NCBI GenBank assembly: GCA_032622095.1
Contig: CP136064.1
Coordinates: forward strand, 149,793,819 to 149,857,818
DNA length: 64,000 bases
From: Siphonodentalium dalli
Taxonomy: Eukaryota > Mollusca > Scaphopoda > Gadilida > Siphonodentaliidae
Direction: 5' to 3'
Shown here in pieces: positions 1 to 12,060 of this stretch. Numbering within the stretch: position 1 is the stretch's first letter; every line of letters starts with the position of its first letter. The position numbers and the translations under genes were made by a program. The notes under the pieces are model-generated. The model was not told the DNA's origin. It did no database searches and worked only from the letters and a program-made list of their open reading frames with translations.

Positions 1-724
1 GGTCGTAGTTTTGGTCGGAACTTCATGAATTTTGTCATGGATGTTAACAATGACATGTAGATGGGAACGAGTGATTTTGGGGTCATCTGGCCAAAAAACA
101 TGGCCGCTGGCGGCCATCTTGGATTTCAAAATTCAATCCATTGGCGCGGGCTACAGGTCGTGCTGTTCGTCTGATCATCATGAAATTTGTCATGGATGTT
201 AATATTGACATGTAGATGGGAACGAGTGATTTTGGGGTCGTTAAGCCAAAAAACATGGCCGCCAGCAGCCATCTTGGATTTTACTCTTTGCATGACTAAA
301 TCCTTTGGCGCTGGCTACAGGTCGTACCTTTGTTCTGATCTTTATGAAATTTGTCATGAATGTTGATATTGACATGTAGATAGGAACGAGTCATTTTGGG
401 GTCATATGGCCAAAAAACATGGCCGCTGGCGGCCATCTTGGATTTCAAAATTCAATCCATTGGCACGGACTACAGGTCGTACTGTTCGTCTGATCATCAT
501 GATATTTATCATGGATGTTAATATTAACATGTAGATAGGAACGAGTGATTTTGGGGTCGTTTGGCTAAAAAACATGTCCGGCAGCAGCCATATTGGATTT
601 TACTCTTTGCATGACTAAATCCTTTGGTGTGGGCTACAGGTCGTAGCTTTGGTCGGAACTTCATGACATTTGTCATGGATGTTAACAATGACATGTAGAT
701 GGGAAACGAGTCATCGACCCTAGA
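1..724 (+). repeat. ~160-bp tandem repeat array, left block
   Basis: About five tandem units begin with 'GGTCGTA' or 'GGTCGTRC' at roughly 1, 147, 319, 475 and 639, so the period is about 146-172 bp. Each unit carries a TTTGTCATGGATGTTAA segment, an ACATGTAGATGGGAACGAG segment, a GGCGGCCATCTTGGA segment and a 'GGCTACAGGTCGT' end. The array runs off the left edge of the window. Two slightly different unit types (GATCATCATGA versus GAACTTCATGA) tend to alternate. A degenerate reverse-strand copy lies at about 10,320-10,690. No coding potential was seen. It lies in an intron or flank of HPD. Confidence 0.9.
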
Positions 725-1206
725 AAGCGCTGCCTATACAGGCAGGTCAAGCTGATCTAGGTTGCATATAATATGCAAATTATAAAATAATTAATACGTA
801 CATCACTGACTCAAAGTGCAAAACTTGGACGTGATACGATCAACTGCTCTCGTAAAATTAGCAGCACAATGGAATCACTAAAATTCCGTGCTCAGAAATG
901 TTATTAAAGTGGCATATAATACGCTGAGATATAAAATTATCACACACTGGGTACTACCACAGTAATGGCACTACTGGCCTCAACAAATTAGGCCAATCAC
1001 ATTTAAAATAGGCATATATTATGCCAAGATATTTAACACGCGTTTCCTGACGAGATTCCGCGTTATCGCTAGTAAACTATAGTGAAAAAGTGAATCGAAA
1101 CATATGCTCAATTTAAAATATAACCATCCGGGCAATGTAGGAACATGGGACACAGACCACCGGTCTGTTGGTGATTGTTGAGTATATTTCACAATCAAAA
1201 ATTTAA
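725..1206. other. Unrelated ~480-bp segment interrupting the array
   Basis: The tandem array breaks inside its GGGAACGAGTCAT segment and resumes at about 1,207 with GTTCGTCTGATCATCATG. The intervening sequence is AT-rich and unrelated. It starts near a small stem (CTGCCT-ATAC-AGGCAG at about 736-751) framed by CCTAGA and TCTAGG. I see no terminal inverted repeats, no target duplication and no ORF. The junctions are not clean, so this may be an insertion with deletion or an original non-repeat spacer. Confidence 0.6.
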
Positions 1207-2327
<1,121 letters not shown>

Positions 2328-2483
2328 TGAATATCTGTTTGTGTATATGTCCATCCATCCATCCATCTATCTTTTATATCTGAATAAAGTTTAGTTCTAC
2401 TGAACATAATGGAATGTAAATTGGTGTCAGTTCACTGCCTCTAAATACTGCTTAAGCTCAATTTCAAGGTCCGGGCACTTATT

Positions 2484-2900
2484 TTTAGCTCAACTTTACT
2501 TACTTTGTAAAGTTTGAGCTATTGCCATGTGTGTATGTGTCTGTCAACAATTTCCTTTGGCACACTCTATGGGCCACATCCCTGAACTGATTGTCACCAA
2601 ACTTCATAGGTATGGAAGCTTACCATTTTAGCTCAACTTGACAAAGCCAAGTTTGAGTTCTTGCTGTGGGCGTTATTCGGATGATAATTCCAGGAAAATT
2701 CAACAGAATTTCTTGATATTTCACATGGTTCACTTTTGAAAAGATGCAGACTATATTAAAGTTTGATTATGGTCACGGTCCGATGATTTTTGTCGGAATT
2801 ATGCCCCTTTTTCTTCTACTTAGAAATCGCTGTTTTCAGGTTGTCCGGATGGTGACTTGATCAATATTCAACAGAATTTCTTGATAAAAAAGCCAATGTT
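2484..2900 (+). repeat. AGCTCAACTTTAC-type mollusc repeat fragments
   Basis: The segment at about 2,487-2,530 reads TTTAGCTCAACTTTACTTAC then TTTGTAAAGTTTGAGCTATT, a small stem typical of the ends of a repeat family I recognise from bivalve genomes. A second related start lies at 2,635 (TTTAGCTCAACTTGACAAAG). It is followed by two copies of a 'CAACAGAATTTCTTGAT' unit at about 2,701 and 2,870. The same end occurs in reverse at about 10,752-10,790. No coding sequence was seen. Confidence 0.6.
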
Positions 2901-3916
2901 CCAAAAAGCCAGCTTGATTTAGGGGACTTGGGGTCTAGCTGAAATCTTTTATTTTATTTAAATTAAAATTTTATTGGATTTTGGATGATAGCTCAAACTG
3001 TTATCGTATCTCTGTGCAAATTCAAATTAATCAAGCTAATGATAGTTTTGTTTGAGTGCAAAATGGATTAGGACACAAATTGTTACCTAAACCATTTAAA
3101 CAAATATAATCAGGATTAGACACCAGACAATCATCAATAAACTAAGGGAGGACTAACTTGTTTGTTGAGTTATAAATCACACAATATTTGGTATCAATTT
3201 ATTTTCAACATTGGTTGAAAATATTCACAACTGATATGTTTGATATTATATCAGTCTGTATGTATCTGTTCATATTTATTACCCACTTGTTCCTAGAATT
3301 AGTGTTCTTGCTATTCCAAATTTACAAATATGTGTGGAACTTGCATTCCATATGCAATACACATCCTGTTAATGTCACATTAATGATGTTCCCCTCAACC
3401 ATGAAACCAGAACTCTAAAATAAAAACTATCCCTGTATGTGCCTGAATAAACTTTGTAAGTCTGTTTTTTTAAATTCACATATTCAAGGATGGGTGACTG
3501 GTAATAAACACAGAACTTGTGCCATCTAGTTCTATCTTTCCATGCTAGTACTCATGCAGTATCAACAAACCGAGTATTTCCTAATTTTGTTTTGTTATTT
3601 GGAAATATAAATAGGGAGGATTATATTGAAACTTCTAACTTCGCCAGTCAAGCAATATCAGACTATACTATTCTTGTTGGCTGGAGGTCAAGGCCATTTG
3701 TAGAATGACTAGTCTATCGATAAACTATGCATAATAAATACAGATTGTGAATTGTTATGAACAAGCCTGGAAATAGTCTGTCGAACATTAACATAATGAG
3801 GTCCACAGAGGGCGAATTTAGTGACTATCCCACACAACAAACCCATTTACACACTGCGTGTAAAAATCAAACTATTCCAAGTTCCCATTGACTAAAACTA
3901 TGGAGCTCCTTTCTTC
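2901..3916. other. Intron 1 stretch without recognised features
   Basis: This is AT-rich intronic sequence with short spurious ORFs. The only item of note is at about 3,797-3,826: half of the GAATGAGGTCCACAGAGGG hairpin arm that is fully represented at 8,195-8,583. Confidence 0.5.
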
Positions 3917-4133
3917 TATTTATTACCTATTTTGTGATATATTTGTTTATATCACAAAATCAAATTTTTATATCGCAAAATAGTAAGCATTTGGTAATAT
4001 CACTAATTCATTTTGTGATATCAATAACTAGAAAATTGCATACCTGGACTATTATTCCTTCAATATTTTGTGATATCATCCAATAAGTTTTTGATATCAT
4101 AAAATCAAATTGTTGATATAAAGTGTTTACTTT
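3917..4133 (+). repeat. Palindromic GATATC-unit array, left part
   Basis: The array begins with CTATTTATTACCTATTTTGT and then repeats short self-complementary units around TGATATCA (for example TTTTGTGATATCA, and its complement TGATATCACAAAA) every 20-30 bp. It is broken at about 4,134 by an AGCTCACC element. The array seems to resume at 6,076 and ends at about 6,482 with the inverse of the starting sequence, so the two parts look like one interrupted element. Confidence 0.75.
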
Positions 4134-4500
4134 TTAGCTCACCTGAGACAAAGTCTCCGGTGGAGCTATAGTCATCACTCCTTTCCGTCCGTCAGCCAAG
4201 AATCGTCTTCTTCTCCGGAACTGTAAGACCGATTGGATTCATATTTGGTGTGTATGTTCCTACGTGACTCTCATTCAGATATGTTCAAATGAGGTCACGA
4301 GCTCAATTAGTTGCGAAACCAGCGGCCATAACTCTATTCCTCCATTGTAATTCTTCGAACAACTTCTTCTCAAAAACCATTTGGCCAATTTAGCTTTTAT
4401 TTGGTATGGAGGGGCCTTGGGTGACTGGGGTTCAGATTTGTTCAAATGGGCTCATTGGTTCAAATATCGGCAGAGCCAGGGACATAACTTAAAACAAATT
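4134..4500 (+). repeat. AGCTCACCTGAGAC-type mollusc repeat
   Basis: It begins TTTTAGCTCACCTGAGACAA followed by GTCTCCGGTGGAGCTATAG, a terminal stem of a repeat family common in molluscan genomes (recognised from memory). The body includes the usual CCGTCCGTCAGCC stretch and 'TTTGGTGTGTATGTTCC'-like wording. It interrupts the GATATC array. It is non-coding, and its right boundary is unclear. Confidence 0.6.
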
Positions 4501-4534
4501 ATCAACAAAACAAAATTTAGGCCAAGAAAAAAAG

Positions 4535-5727
4535 TTTTTTGATTCTCGGGCAATTTTTTTGAGAATCAATGAGGGAGCAAGGGTTTTATTTTTATTTTTT
4601 ATTTTTTGTTATGGGGATAATGCACATAGTTAGCATGGGTTATTATGCCTTCCCAGGTTAAGTAAATGTAAGGAGAACATTGTTTTGATATAAACTAATG
4701 TATTCCACTATAAAAATTGGCCAATTTTCACATTGTACTACCCCTACATCAAATCTGGAATATATAATTACATATAGAATATAAGCAGACCTTGTTCTGA
4801 TGATTTATAGATGTTTTAGAGCTAAAACATATATCATTTTACGAATTATTTTAGTGAATTATACACGATAAAAACGTTCTGAAATCACAACGACGTCATT
4901 AAGACCGGTTGACGTCCCTAGTTACCTGCGCAATTTGCATATCAAATTACATCATAAAAGTAGTACTAACCTAATAAAGCTACGTTGACCTAATAAAGCT
5001 ACATTGACGTAATAAACGTAACGTTTATTAGACAGGCTTTATGTAGTCAATAGACGTAGTGAGCGGTGGATAAATAAATATATGACATTGTACTCTCCGT
5101 ACATCATATAGGGATTTACCAGACTGATACATGTATATATGTACAATGAATATTTCAATTTACTGTTGTTGATATATTTGATAAATGTATGTACCTTTTT
5201 ATATTACGGTATATATCTATTTATATCTATCTATATACTTTAATATTTATCCATCTAAACTATAGTAACTATATATGCTAGCCATAAAAACTTCAAATAC
5301 TATTATATTAAACCAGCATACACATCGCCAATATGCACCATATTACTTTCCTGTTTGCATTCCCAAAATATTTGAATATTACATTCCGCCGTTCCGGTGC
5401 GTTTTGCGTCCGTGATTTCGTACGCATAGGTGACCGTTTAGCAATGTCAAATTTATACCAACCAACCAACCATTTAACTTAATAAACTTGGGGTTTGGGC
5501 AGCTTGTGGTGACAATATACATGGTAGTTATCGTTGCCTAGTGTCTGTTTTTGAATACCAACACATACACCATTGTATGTCTATCATATTCGATGTTTGA
5601 AACATAACTAATTTCCGTTTTCTAGTTTCCTATTTTCGTGTTATCATTTGACAGCATCGGTCAAAATCGTAATAAAATGGGTCAACGCGGGCCTTTTTTC
5701 CAGACGCAGCAATGCCCGAGAATCAAA
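4535..5727. mobile_element. Possible TIR element with GATTCTCGGGCA ends
   Basis: TTTTTTGATTCTCGGGCA at about 4,535-4,552 is matched in inverse by TGCCCGAGAATCAAAA at about 5,713-5,728, giving a ~16-bp terminal inverted repeat around 1.2 kb. A near-perfect palindrome TAATAAACGTAACGTTTATT(A) lies inside at 5,010-5,030. I found no target duplication and no transposase. It could be a non-autonomous DNA element or a coincidence of a longer repeat. Confidence 0.35.
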
Positions 5728-5728
5728 A

Positions 5729-6075
5729 CCCTTTTTTTTTTGGCCTTTGGGGGGGGGGGGGGGTGTCTGGTTGGCCATATATTTTAACTTTATCAGGGAT
5801 GTCAAGTTGACCACAAATTTTAACTTTATGGGGAATATCAGATTGGAAATTTCATAAGTTGGAGAGATTGATGTACCAGTTGCAATATTCCAACCTAAGA
5901 GGGATGTGCAGAAGTTATTTTGTGAACAGGAATGTGGTCTGGTTGTCTTGTTTAAAAAGAGTTGGGGGTTGAAGATATGTCAGTGGTGTGCAATTAGAAA
6001 TTTCAAGGTGAAGGCCTCTGCTCAACAAAGATCCTGCAGCTATGCCCCTATTTAGAACTACTTGTATTAAGTCAA
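5729..6075. other. Homopolymer G tract and plain intron sequence
   Basis: A poly-T run (about 5,732-5,741) is followed by a G run of about 15 at 5,749-5,763. Beyond that the sequence up to 6,075 shows no recognised feature. Confidence 0.6.
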
Positions 6076-6482
6076 TGAATTTTTGATATCACTAATTCCA
6101 TTTTGTGATAACTTAAAATTGTGATATCACTAATTCCCCAACATTTTATGATATCACAAAATCAATAATTTGATTTTGTGATATCATAAATTCATTTTAT
6201 GATATCAATAGATATTTTATGATATCACTAAATTCATATCACTAAATGCATTTAGTGATATCAGTAAATAGTCTTTTCATCCAATTTAAATTATTGATAT
6301 CACAAAATGAATATATGATATCAAAAATTTTAATAAGTGATATCACAATATGAGTATATGATCTCAGAACATAATAATATGTGATATCACTAAATGCTTA
6401 CAATTTTATTATATCATATATTCAATTTTGTGATATTATATATTCATTAATTATTTATATCACAATATAGGTAATAAATAGA
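6076..6482 (+). repeat. Palindromic GATATC-unit array, right part
   Basis: About fifteen degenerate units of the form TTTTGTGATATCACTAATT or its complement occur in alternating orientation. The array ends in ATATCACAATATAGGTAAT-AAATAG, the inverse of the start at 3,917. Together with the left part this suggests a short element, made almost wholly of palindromic units, that was split by a ~1.9-kb insertion. Confidence 0.78.
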
Positions 6483-6539
6483 CGAACGGTGCCCCATATA
6501 AAACCTCTGTGTGACATTGGTTGATTTATAAAACCAGTT

Positions 6540-7345
6540 TCAGGGCTATGGGCAGCCATTCGGTCGGAAATTACATGAAATAAAAGTTAATGGTGGTTTG
6601 TGAAAACAACTACAATCTATTTCAAAACAATAGTCTCCATTTTCAAACCAATGGTCGTTCTTTGATTCAATAAGAGACAATTACGTGTTAACAGATATAG
6701 ATTCACAATCAACGTTGACCGATGCAAAATTAATGTTCTATTTTAATTTAATAGTATTCATTGTTCAACTAATATCTAATAACAAACAATTAATACAGCT
6801 TTGCTCATATTCAGTAAACGTACATTCCGTTTCAATAGCCATATTTTCTCAATCAATAGACATATTTCAAACCAATAGACGATTTCTCACGATCAGTGAT
6901 TATCGTTATCAAACTAATAGACCTTATTGTAAAACTAATAACTCATTGTAAAACTAATAAATAAAACCGTAATTAACTTATTGTAAAACTAATAACCTAT
7001 TGTAAAATTAATAAACCTTATTGTAAAACTAATAACTTATTGTAAAACCTATATCTAAAACCGTCATTAACTTATTGTAAAACTAATAACTTATTGTAAA
7101 ATTAATAGACCTTATTGTAAAACTAATAATCAATAGACATATTTTAAACCAATATACTATTTCCCACGATCAATGATTATCGTTATCAAACTAATATCTA
7201 ATAGCGGAATCAACTATTTCAGGTCAAACCAATGAGCTCATTTGAAATTAATGATTAAAACACAAACCTATAAGCAATTCGTAAATTAACGCTAGGGGCG
7301 CTGGCCACCAATTTTGTTCGCAAAATCCGTGACGTCAGAAATATA
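6540..7345 (+). repeat. Interspersed repeat family R, copy A (empty sites)
   Basis: It starts ATGGGCAGCCATTCGGTCGG and continues with CATGAAATAAAAGTTAATGG. It includes a minisatellite-like core of TTATTGTAAAACTAATAACT units (about 6,910-7,135). It ends near AATTAACGCTAGGGGCGC and a TGACGTCA motif at 7,331. Two further copies occur: reversed at about 13,560-14,422 and at 53,887-55,615. TTAA at 6,790-6,793 and at 7,255-7,258 are exactly the points where copy C carries insertions, so this copy shows the empty sites. Short ORFs here are chance. Confidence 0.85.
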
Positions 7346-8035
7346 GAAATAAACATGGGAGTTCCCAATGTCATGTCGATGTGACGATTTGGAGTATGAG
7401 TTCACTCGGTGCAAATCAAACGACGATAAATATTCACTATAATATATAGGACATATAGTGGAGTAGATTAAGTCAAATTTTCAAGGCAATTGTTCAAATT
7501 GTTACTAAAGCATGAAACTTTGCACATATTTACATCTTCTTTAATATTAGATATGGAGCCACGCTGAAATTTCACTTTAACCCCTCTTTTTAAGAGCGTT
7601 TCGTGATTATATTATTTAATAAATGTCGCAATTAATCTCACCATGAAATATATGATTTAAAATTAGGCATATTCAGTTCTTATGACTCTGAGAGATATAA
7701 TGCCACATTTTAAGGGTAAAATTGGAACTCCCCGCCCAAGATGGTTGTCAAAATGACAGCTGAAAGAGGGAATTTGACGTTTTTTCGCTAATATCTTCTA
7801 GATCAGGTTCTGCTGTATGGAACTGGTTCGGAAATGTGACTTCATTTTGTATTGCTCGTGTTAGGAGCAATGAATATATGTCATTCGTATGATCCAAGTC
7901 CCTCCCGCGATCCCTCAATAATTTGATTATACATAACTCGGTATGAAATTAACCAAATATCACCGTTATGAATCTAATCATATTTTAACAAGAATTGGAC
8001 AGAACTTTGCAAATTATGACATACAATTACTTATG
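7346..8035. other. Intron 1 stretch without recognised features
   Basis: This is AT-rich non-coding sequence. I see no ORF, tandem repeat or inverted repeat worth naming. Confidence 0.5.
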
Positions 8036-8037
8036 AA

Positions 8038-8103
8038 TTTTTGCGCTTAAGTGCAAATATTTTACGTTTAATCACAAATCATTTGCGCTTAAGTGGAAAT
8101 AGA
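8038..8103. repeat. Short GCGCTTAAG palindromic units
   Basis: There are two full units of TTTGCGCTTAAGTGSAAAT type and one degenerate unit. They belong to the same family as the larger array at 9,116-9,287. Each unit is self-complementary around CTTAAG. Confidence 0.7.
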
Positions 8104-8162
8104 AATTAATGCATTGATCTCCCTGAATTAATTTTAAATGGCATAGGCCTAACACATCACTC

Positions 8163-8622
8163 ATGCAAGCCTGCAAATAGCGTGTCTGTCATTTGCAGAA
8201 TGAGGTCCACAGAGGGTGAATTTAGTGATGCTACCCTGCATAGCAGGCTAGCATAACTAAATTCACCCTCTGGGGGCCTCATTCTGCTTAGGCCTCATTT
8301 TCTGGGAAGTAACTATGGTATCAAATTAACATTGTTTTTAGTTACGTTTTCCCATCTGGGAAGTTTCTATATCCCCTAATTTGCAGAAGATAAAATCCAT
8401 AATCGAGGCTCCAAATGGGTGAACATCACCAACTTCAACTGGGGAACTTCAATCTTATCCTAGGACTGCCATAGCAGTTGAGGGCCCTAAGCAGAATGAG
8501 GCCCCCAGAGGGTAAATTTAGTGATGCTAGCCCACTATGCGGTGTAGCGTCACTAAATTCACCTTCTGGGGACCTCATTCTACAAATGACAGACACGCTA
8601 TTTGCAGGCTTGCACTCAAGTC
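8163..8622. repeat. Nested inverted repeat: two hairpins inside a larger palindrome
   Basis: The outer arms GCAAGCCTGCAAATAGCGTG and TCTGTCATTTGCAG (from 8,166) pair with the inverse sequence ending at about 8,619. Inside, the motif GAATGAGG-CCACAGAGGGTGAATTTAGTG occurs four times in alternating orientation (about 8,199, 8,284 reverse, 8,495, 8,580 reverse). This makes two ~85-bp hairpins at 8,199-8,285 and 8,495-8,581 within a 460-bp palindrome. It is probably a small non-autonomous element duplicated in inverted orientation. ORFs on both strands here merely reflect the palindrome. Confidence 0.8.
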
Positions 8623-8639
8623 TATATACCTGTAGGCCC

Positions 8640-8985
8640 ATCATACAAGGGAAGCAATCCCCAGTGATCCCTAGATACCAGTACCTTTTATGACCATGGA
8701 AATGGTATATATCTGTACAGGATATGTCTCTTTTATAAAATGTAATAGATCTCTGGGATGGAGGCACAAATTCTTAGGGACAGGGATGCTGATAATATGA
8801 AAATATCTTTTTCCCCTATTTATATTCAATAAGTACATGTACACCACGAGGGAAGCAAGCCACCAGTAACCCCTAATTCCCCTTCTATGACCATGGAAAT
8901 GGTATATATTTGTGCAGGAGATGTCCCTTTAATAAAATATACTAGAGCTTTGGGAATGAGGCACCAATTTTTGGGACACCAGTCA
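8640..8985 (+). repeat. ~200-bp direct tandem duplication
   Basis: GGGAAGCAATCCCCAGTGAT at about 8,650 recurs as GGGAAGCAAGCCACCAGTAA at about 8,850. In both copies it is followed by TATGACCATGGAAATGGTAT and by a GATATGTC/GAGATGTC segment. The two copies are diverged, so the duplication is old. It is non-coding. Confidence 0.7.
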
Positions 8986-9115
8986 CCAGAGACAGAGATG
9001 CTTTTGACTTTTCAACTTTCGAGTCTGTATGGGCTACTACTATGGGCCCAAAATAATATACAATGAGATGGACTCCATCATTCACAATCAGAGGGAAGTA
9101 AAGGAGTGTTAGGTA

Positions 9116-9287
9116 TTTGCGCTTAAGCGCAAAGCATTTACACTTAAGCGCAAATGATTTTCAATTAAGCGCAAACAAATTGATAGACACATATTTGTGC
9201 TTAAGCGCAAATGACATTCGCTTAAGCCCAAATGATTTATGTTTAAGCGCAAATATTTGCGCTTAATATTTGTGCTTGAGCGCTAAT
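9116..9287. repeat. Array of TTTGCGCTTAAGCGCAAA palindromic units
   Basis: About eight units each read as a near-perfect palindrome, TTTGCGCTTAAGCGCAAA, separated by 3-15 bp. Variation is mainly at single positions. The array is ~170 bp long and has no leader or associated genes, so it is a eukaryotic short-palindrome array rather than a CRISPR. Confidence 0.85.
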
Positions 9288-9822
9288 AAATAATAAATGT
9301 GAAAAGGGCCTCTCATAGTGAGAGGGGACTCTAAATTTCTTGAACATTGAAATTCCCTTTGTTTGAGAATTTGTACATGTTTATATTGAATATTCTCAGT
9401 AAATAATTATTCTGTGTGTTTCAAAAGAAATCAGAATAAATTGTTATTGTTTTTAAGTATTGGTTATAGATATTAAACAGTTAATTAGATGCATCCTTAC
9501 TGTGGAAAACCGATCGCCCAAGCGATTCACCCAGGTCTGTTGGATGGCTCAAACGACTTTCCTTACTATGGCCAGTTTGTACCCTTGATTTGAATGACAC
9601 ATTTAATTGTTTCGTACCATGTTTTGGTCATTTCACACCATATATTAGTATGTTTCATTGATTCCCAAAAATGATGAATGGTCATTCGTACATGTGAAAA
9701 ATTATTTTAATCGTGTTAACTTAATGAGAGTGAACCCGACATTTACATGTTAACATACCGGTATTTTTTTTTTTTTTTTTCGAAACAAAATGAACCAATT
9801 GAAATTGTCGCGACAAAGTTAA
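9288..9822. other. Intron stretch with poly-T and TTTCGTACCAT motifs
   Basis: It holds scattered TTTCGTACCATGTTTTGGTC-like motifs at about 9,608-9,640 (related to 11,719-11,850) and a poly-T run at about 9,766-9,780. No other feature was seen. Confidence 0.5.
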
Positions 9823-10854
9823 AGATGCATAATCCGAATTAAATCTTGAATATTACTATTTCCTTGGCTTCGGGGTAAAACATATGTGATTTGAGTTGAG
9901 GAACCCACCCATCAAAGCTGAGAATGATCAGATATCGATTTTTGAAATCTATTATTTTTCACCATCGATAATTTTTAGTGGATCAATAAAAAGTCGAAAG
10001 AGGATGGATGAAGATGGATAACTCAAAAAGCAAGTGGCTTTTGTTGTGTCAGATATTTGACAAACCCGCAAAATTTCATTGAACAAAATATTAATAAATA
10101 ACAGGTTTTGGGCAATTGTATACTATATTTGACTGGTTAGCATTATTTTTGGGGCATTAATCGATTCTGGTAAACGAAGTGGCATTTCAAATGAAAGTGT
10201 CAATGACACTGTAGCTCAACTTGGAAAGGGAATAATTTAATGTATTACAGTCAATGGAGCGATTAGGAATGTGGAAAGTTGAATGTCTAATACTAGTTTA
10301 TCGACATGAAGATATATATAAAATCTAAGATGGTTGCTGGCGGCTATGTTTTCCAATAAAATTCAAAAGCATTTGATAGGTTTAGTCATGCAAATAGTAA
10401 AATGCAAGATGGCTGCCAGCAACCATGTTTTTTTGCCAAATAACCCCAAAATGACTCGTTCCCATCTACATTCAAATTTCAACAGCCATGACAAATTTTA
10501 TGATGATCGGACTAAAGGTACGACCTGTAGCCCGTGCTAAAGGATTTAGTCATACAAAGAGTAAAATCAAAGATGCTTGATGGTGGCAATGTTTTTTGAC
10601 CGAACGACCCCAAAATGACTCGTTCCCATCTACATGTTATTATCAACATTCATGACAAATTTGATGATGATCAGGTACGACCTGTAGACTGCATTGTTGA
10701 CGCCTTACACACACACGTACGCACACACGGATGACGGACTACAAACCCATGGCAATAGCTCAAACTTTACAAAGTAAAGTTGAGCTAAAAATGGTGTTTT
10801 GTTGTTGTTGTTGAAATATGATGATATGGAACCATCGAATCGGACTGAGTACCT
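9823..10854 (+). mobile_element. TTAA-flanked MITE (family T), interrupted
   Basis: The terminal sequences AGATGCATAATCCG and the inverse of CGGACTGAGTACCT are flanked by TTAA at 9,819-9,822 and 10,855-10,858, as in four other copies in this window. The body contains the family's ACTATTTCCTTGGCTTCGGG and 'GATGGATAACTC' segments. At about 10,194 it is interrupted by a 0.6-kb repeat fragment. TTAA targets are typical of piggyBac and Kolobok-type transposases. There is no coding sequence. Confidence 0.85.
10194..10793 (-). repeat. Reverse copy of the 1-2,173 repeat, nested in the MITE
   Basis: Read on the minus strand, this contains the AGCTCAACTTTACTTTGTAA end (10,752-10,790). It also contains two diverged ~160-bp units with TAGATGGGAACGAGTCATTT, and the terminal GTTGAGCTACAGTGTCATTG and ACACTTTCATTT (about 10,194-10,225). 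This is the same end that lies against the HPD exon at 2,173. AAATG flanks both ends and may be the target duplication. Confidence 0.75.
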
Positions 10855-12060
10855 TTAATGTCATTTTTTTTTAAATAATACCGGTATACTCAAAGGTACG
10901 AATTGTCGAAATGATACAGGAACTGGTATGAAATGTCCAGAACCCTGGTGCGAAACATCTCCATGTCAAACTTCCATGGTATGAAATGCCAGCAACCTAT
11001 TCATCCATTGCACATTATCATTTATTTCCAATGGGCATGGATACGAGTCTCCCATTGGGGAGGGGGTCCACCTTGATACATGTACATGTATGTTCCGACA
11101 GCACCCCCTTGGAAGGAAGTTTCCTACAGATGGCTACAGGGTAAATGTATATCGGTCCAAAATTTGTTCGAAAATTATTAATTAGATATGTCATTTTTGC
11201 ACGATATGGCTTGTTATCAAACTCCATTTGTACTTAGCTGAATATCACTTCAATTTGCCCTAAATCGAGTAATATCATTTTACGTCATCACTAATTAAGA
11301 GTAATACATGTATGATTTTATGACATCATGATCTGAGTAATACACGGTATGGCTTTGACATGGTGTAATTCTATTTCACTATTAGAATAGGCATAGATAC
11401 CAATTTTTTGTGATGTCACTCATGAATTAGAAAAAGTTGTAAATATTACACTGTTACTAAGAGGCGAACTACCGTAATTAATAGATACATGTAGGGTATT
11501 ACTTGGTTGGTTTGATATTATAGGCCTGATTTCAGTCCTCAGTAGCCTCATATCAGCCTTCGTCGTCAGGCTGGTTGTGATATGAGGTTACCTCAGGGTG
11601 ATATAGGGCCTAATATCAAACCAACGATGTTGGCGCTGCTAGTCTACAGGGTCACTGTCTGGTTGTTCCCTTTGCCGAGGAGATATAAATGGGTACAGGA
11701 CGTTTAATATCATCTTAAGTCATTTCGTACCATATTTTTGGTAGTTTCGTACCATATTTTTGGTAGTTTCATACCTTATTGTTTGGTCGTTTCGTACCAT
11801 GTAGGAAATCAATTGGTCATTTCGTACCATGTTACTACATGTATGTCACACCATATGGAATCAAATAAATGATTTTCTACAAAGTACGAAATAAAAAAAC
11901 AATCTGGTACCCTACCGGTATGTAAAACCAAAAATTATGGTATGGATTACTATGGAACGACCATGGTTATGGTATCAAATACTGAAATAATGAAGAAGTC
12001 ACTGCAGTTGTATATATCATTTATGTGGTCACAATATATGCATGTATAATGCAACCTGTA
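10855..12060. other. Intron stretch with a TTTCGTACCAT minisatellite
   Basis: It is mostly featureless. Between about 11,719 and 11,850 a 22-30-bp unit (GTTTCGTACCATATTTTTGG) is repeated about five times with decay. A short palindromic region rich in GCCTCATATCA/TGATATGAGG lies at about 11,520-11,620. Confidence 0.55.

Noticed and set aside
9116-9287. CRISPR-like regularly spaced repeats
   Set aside because: Units are perfect palindromes with 3-15-bp AT spacers and no cas genes, in animal DNA.
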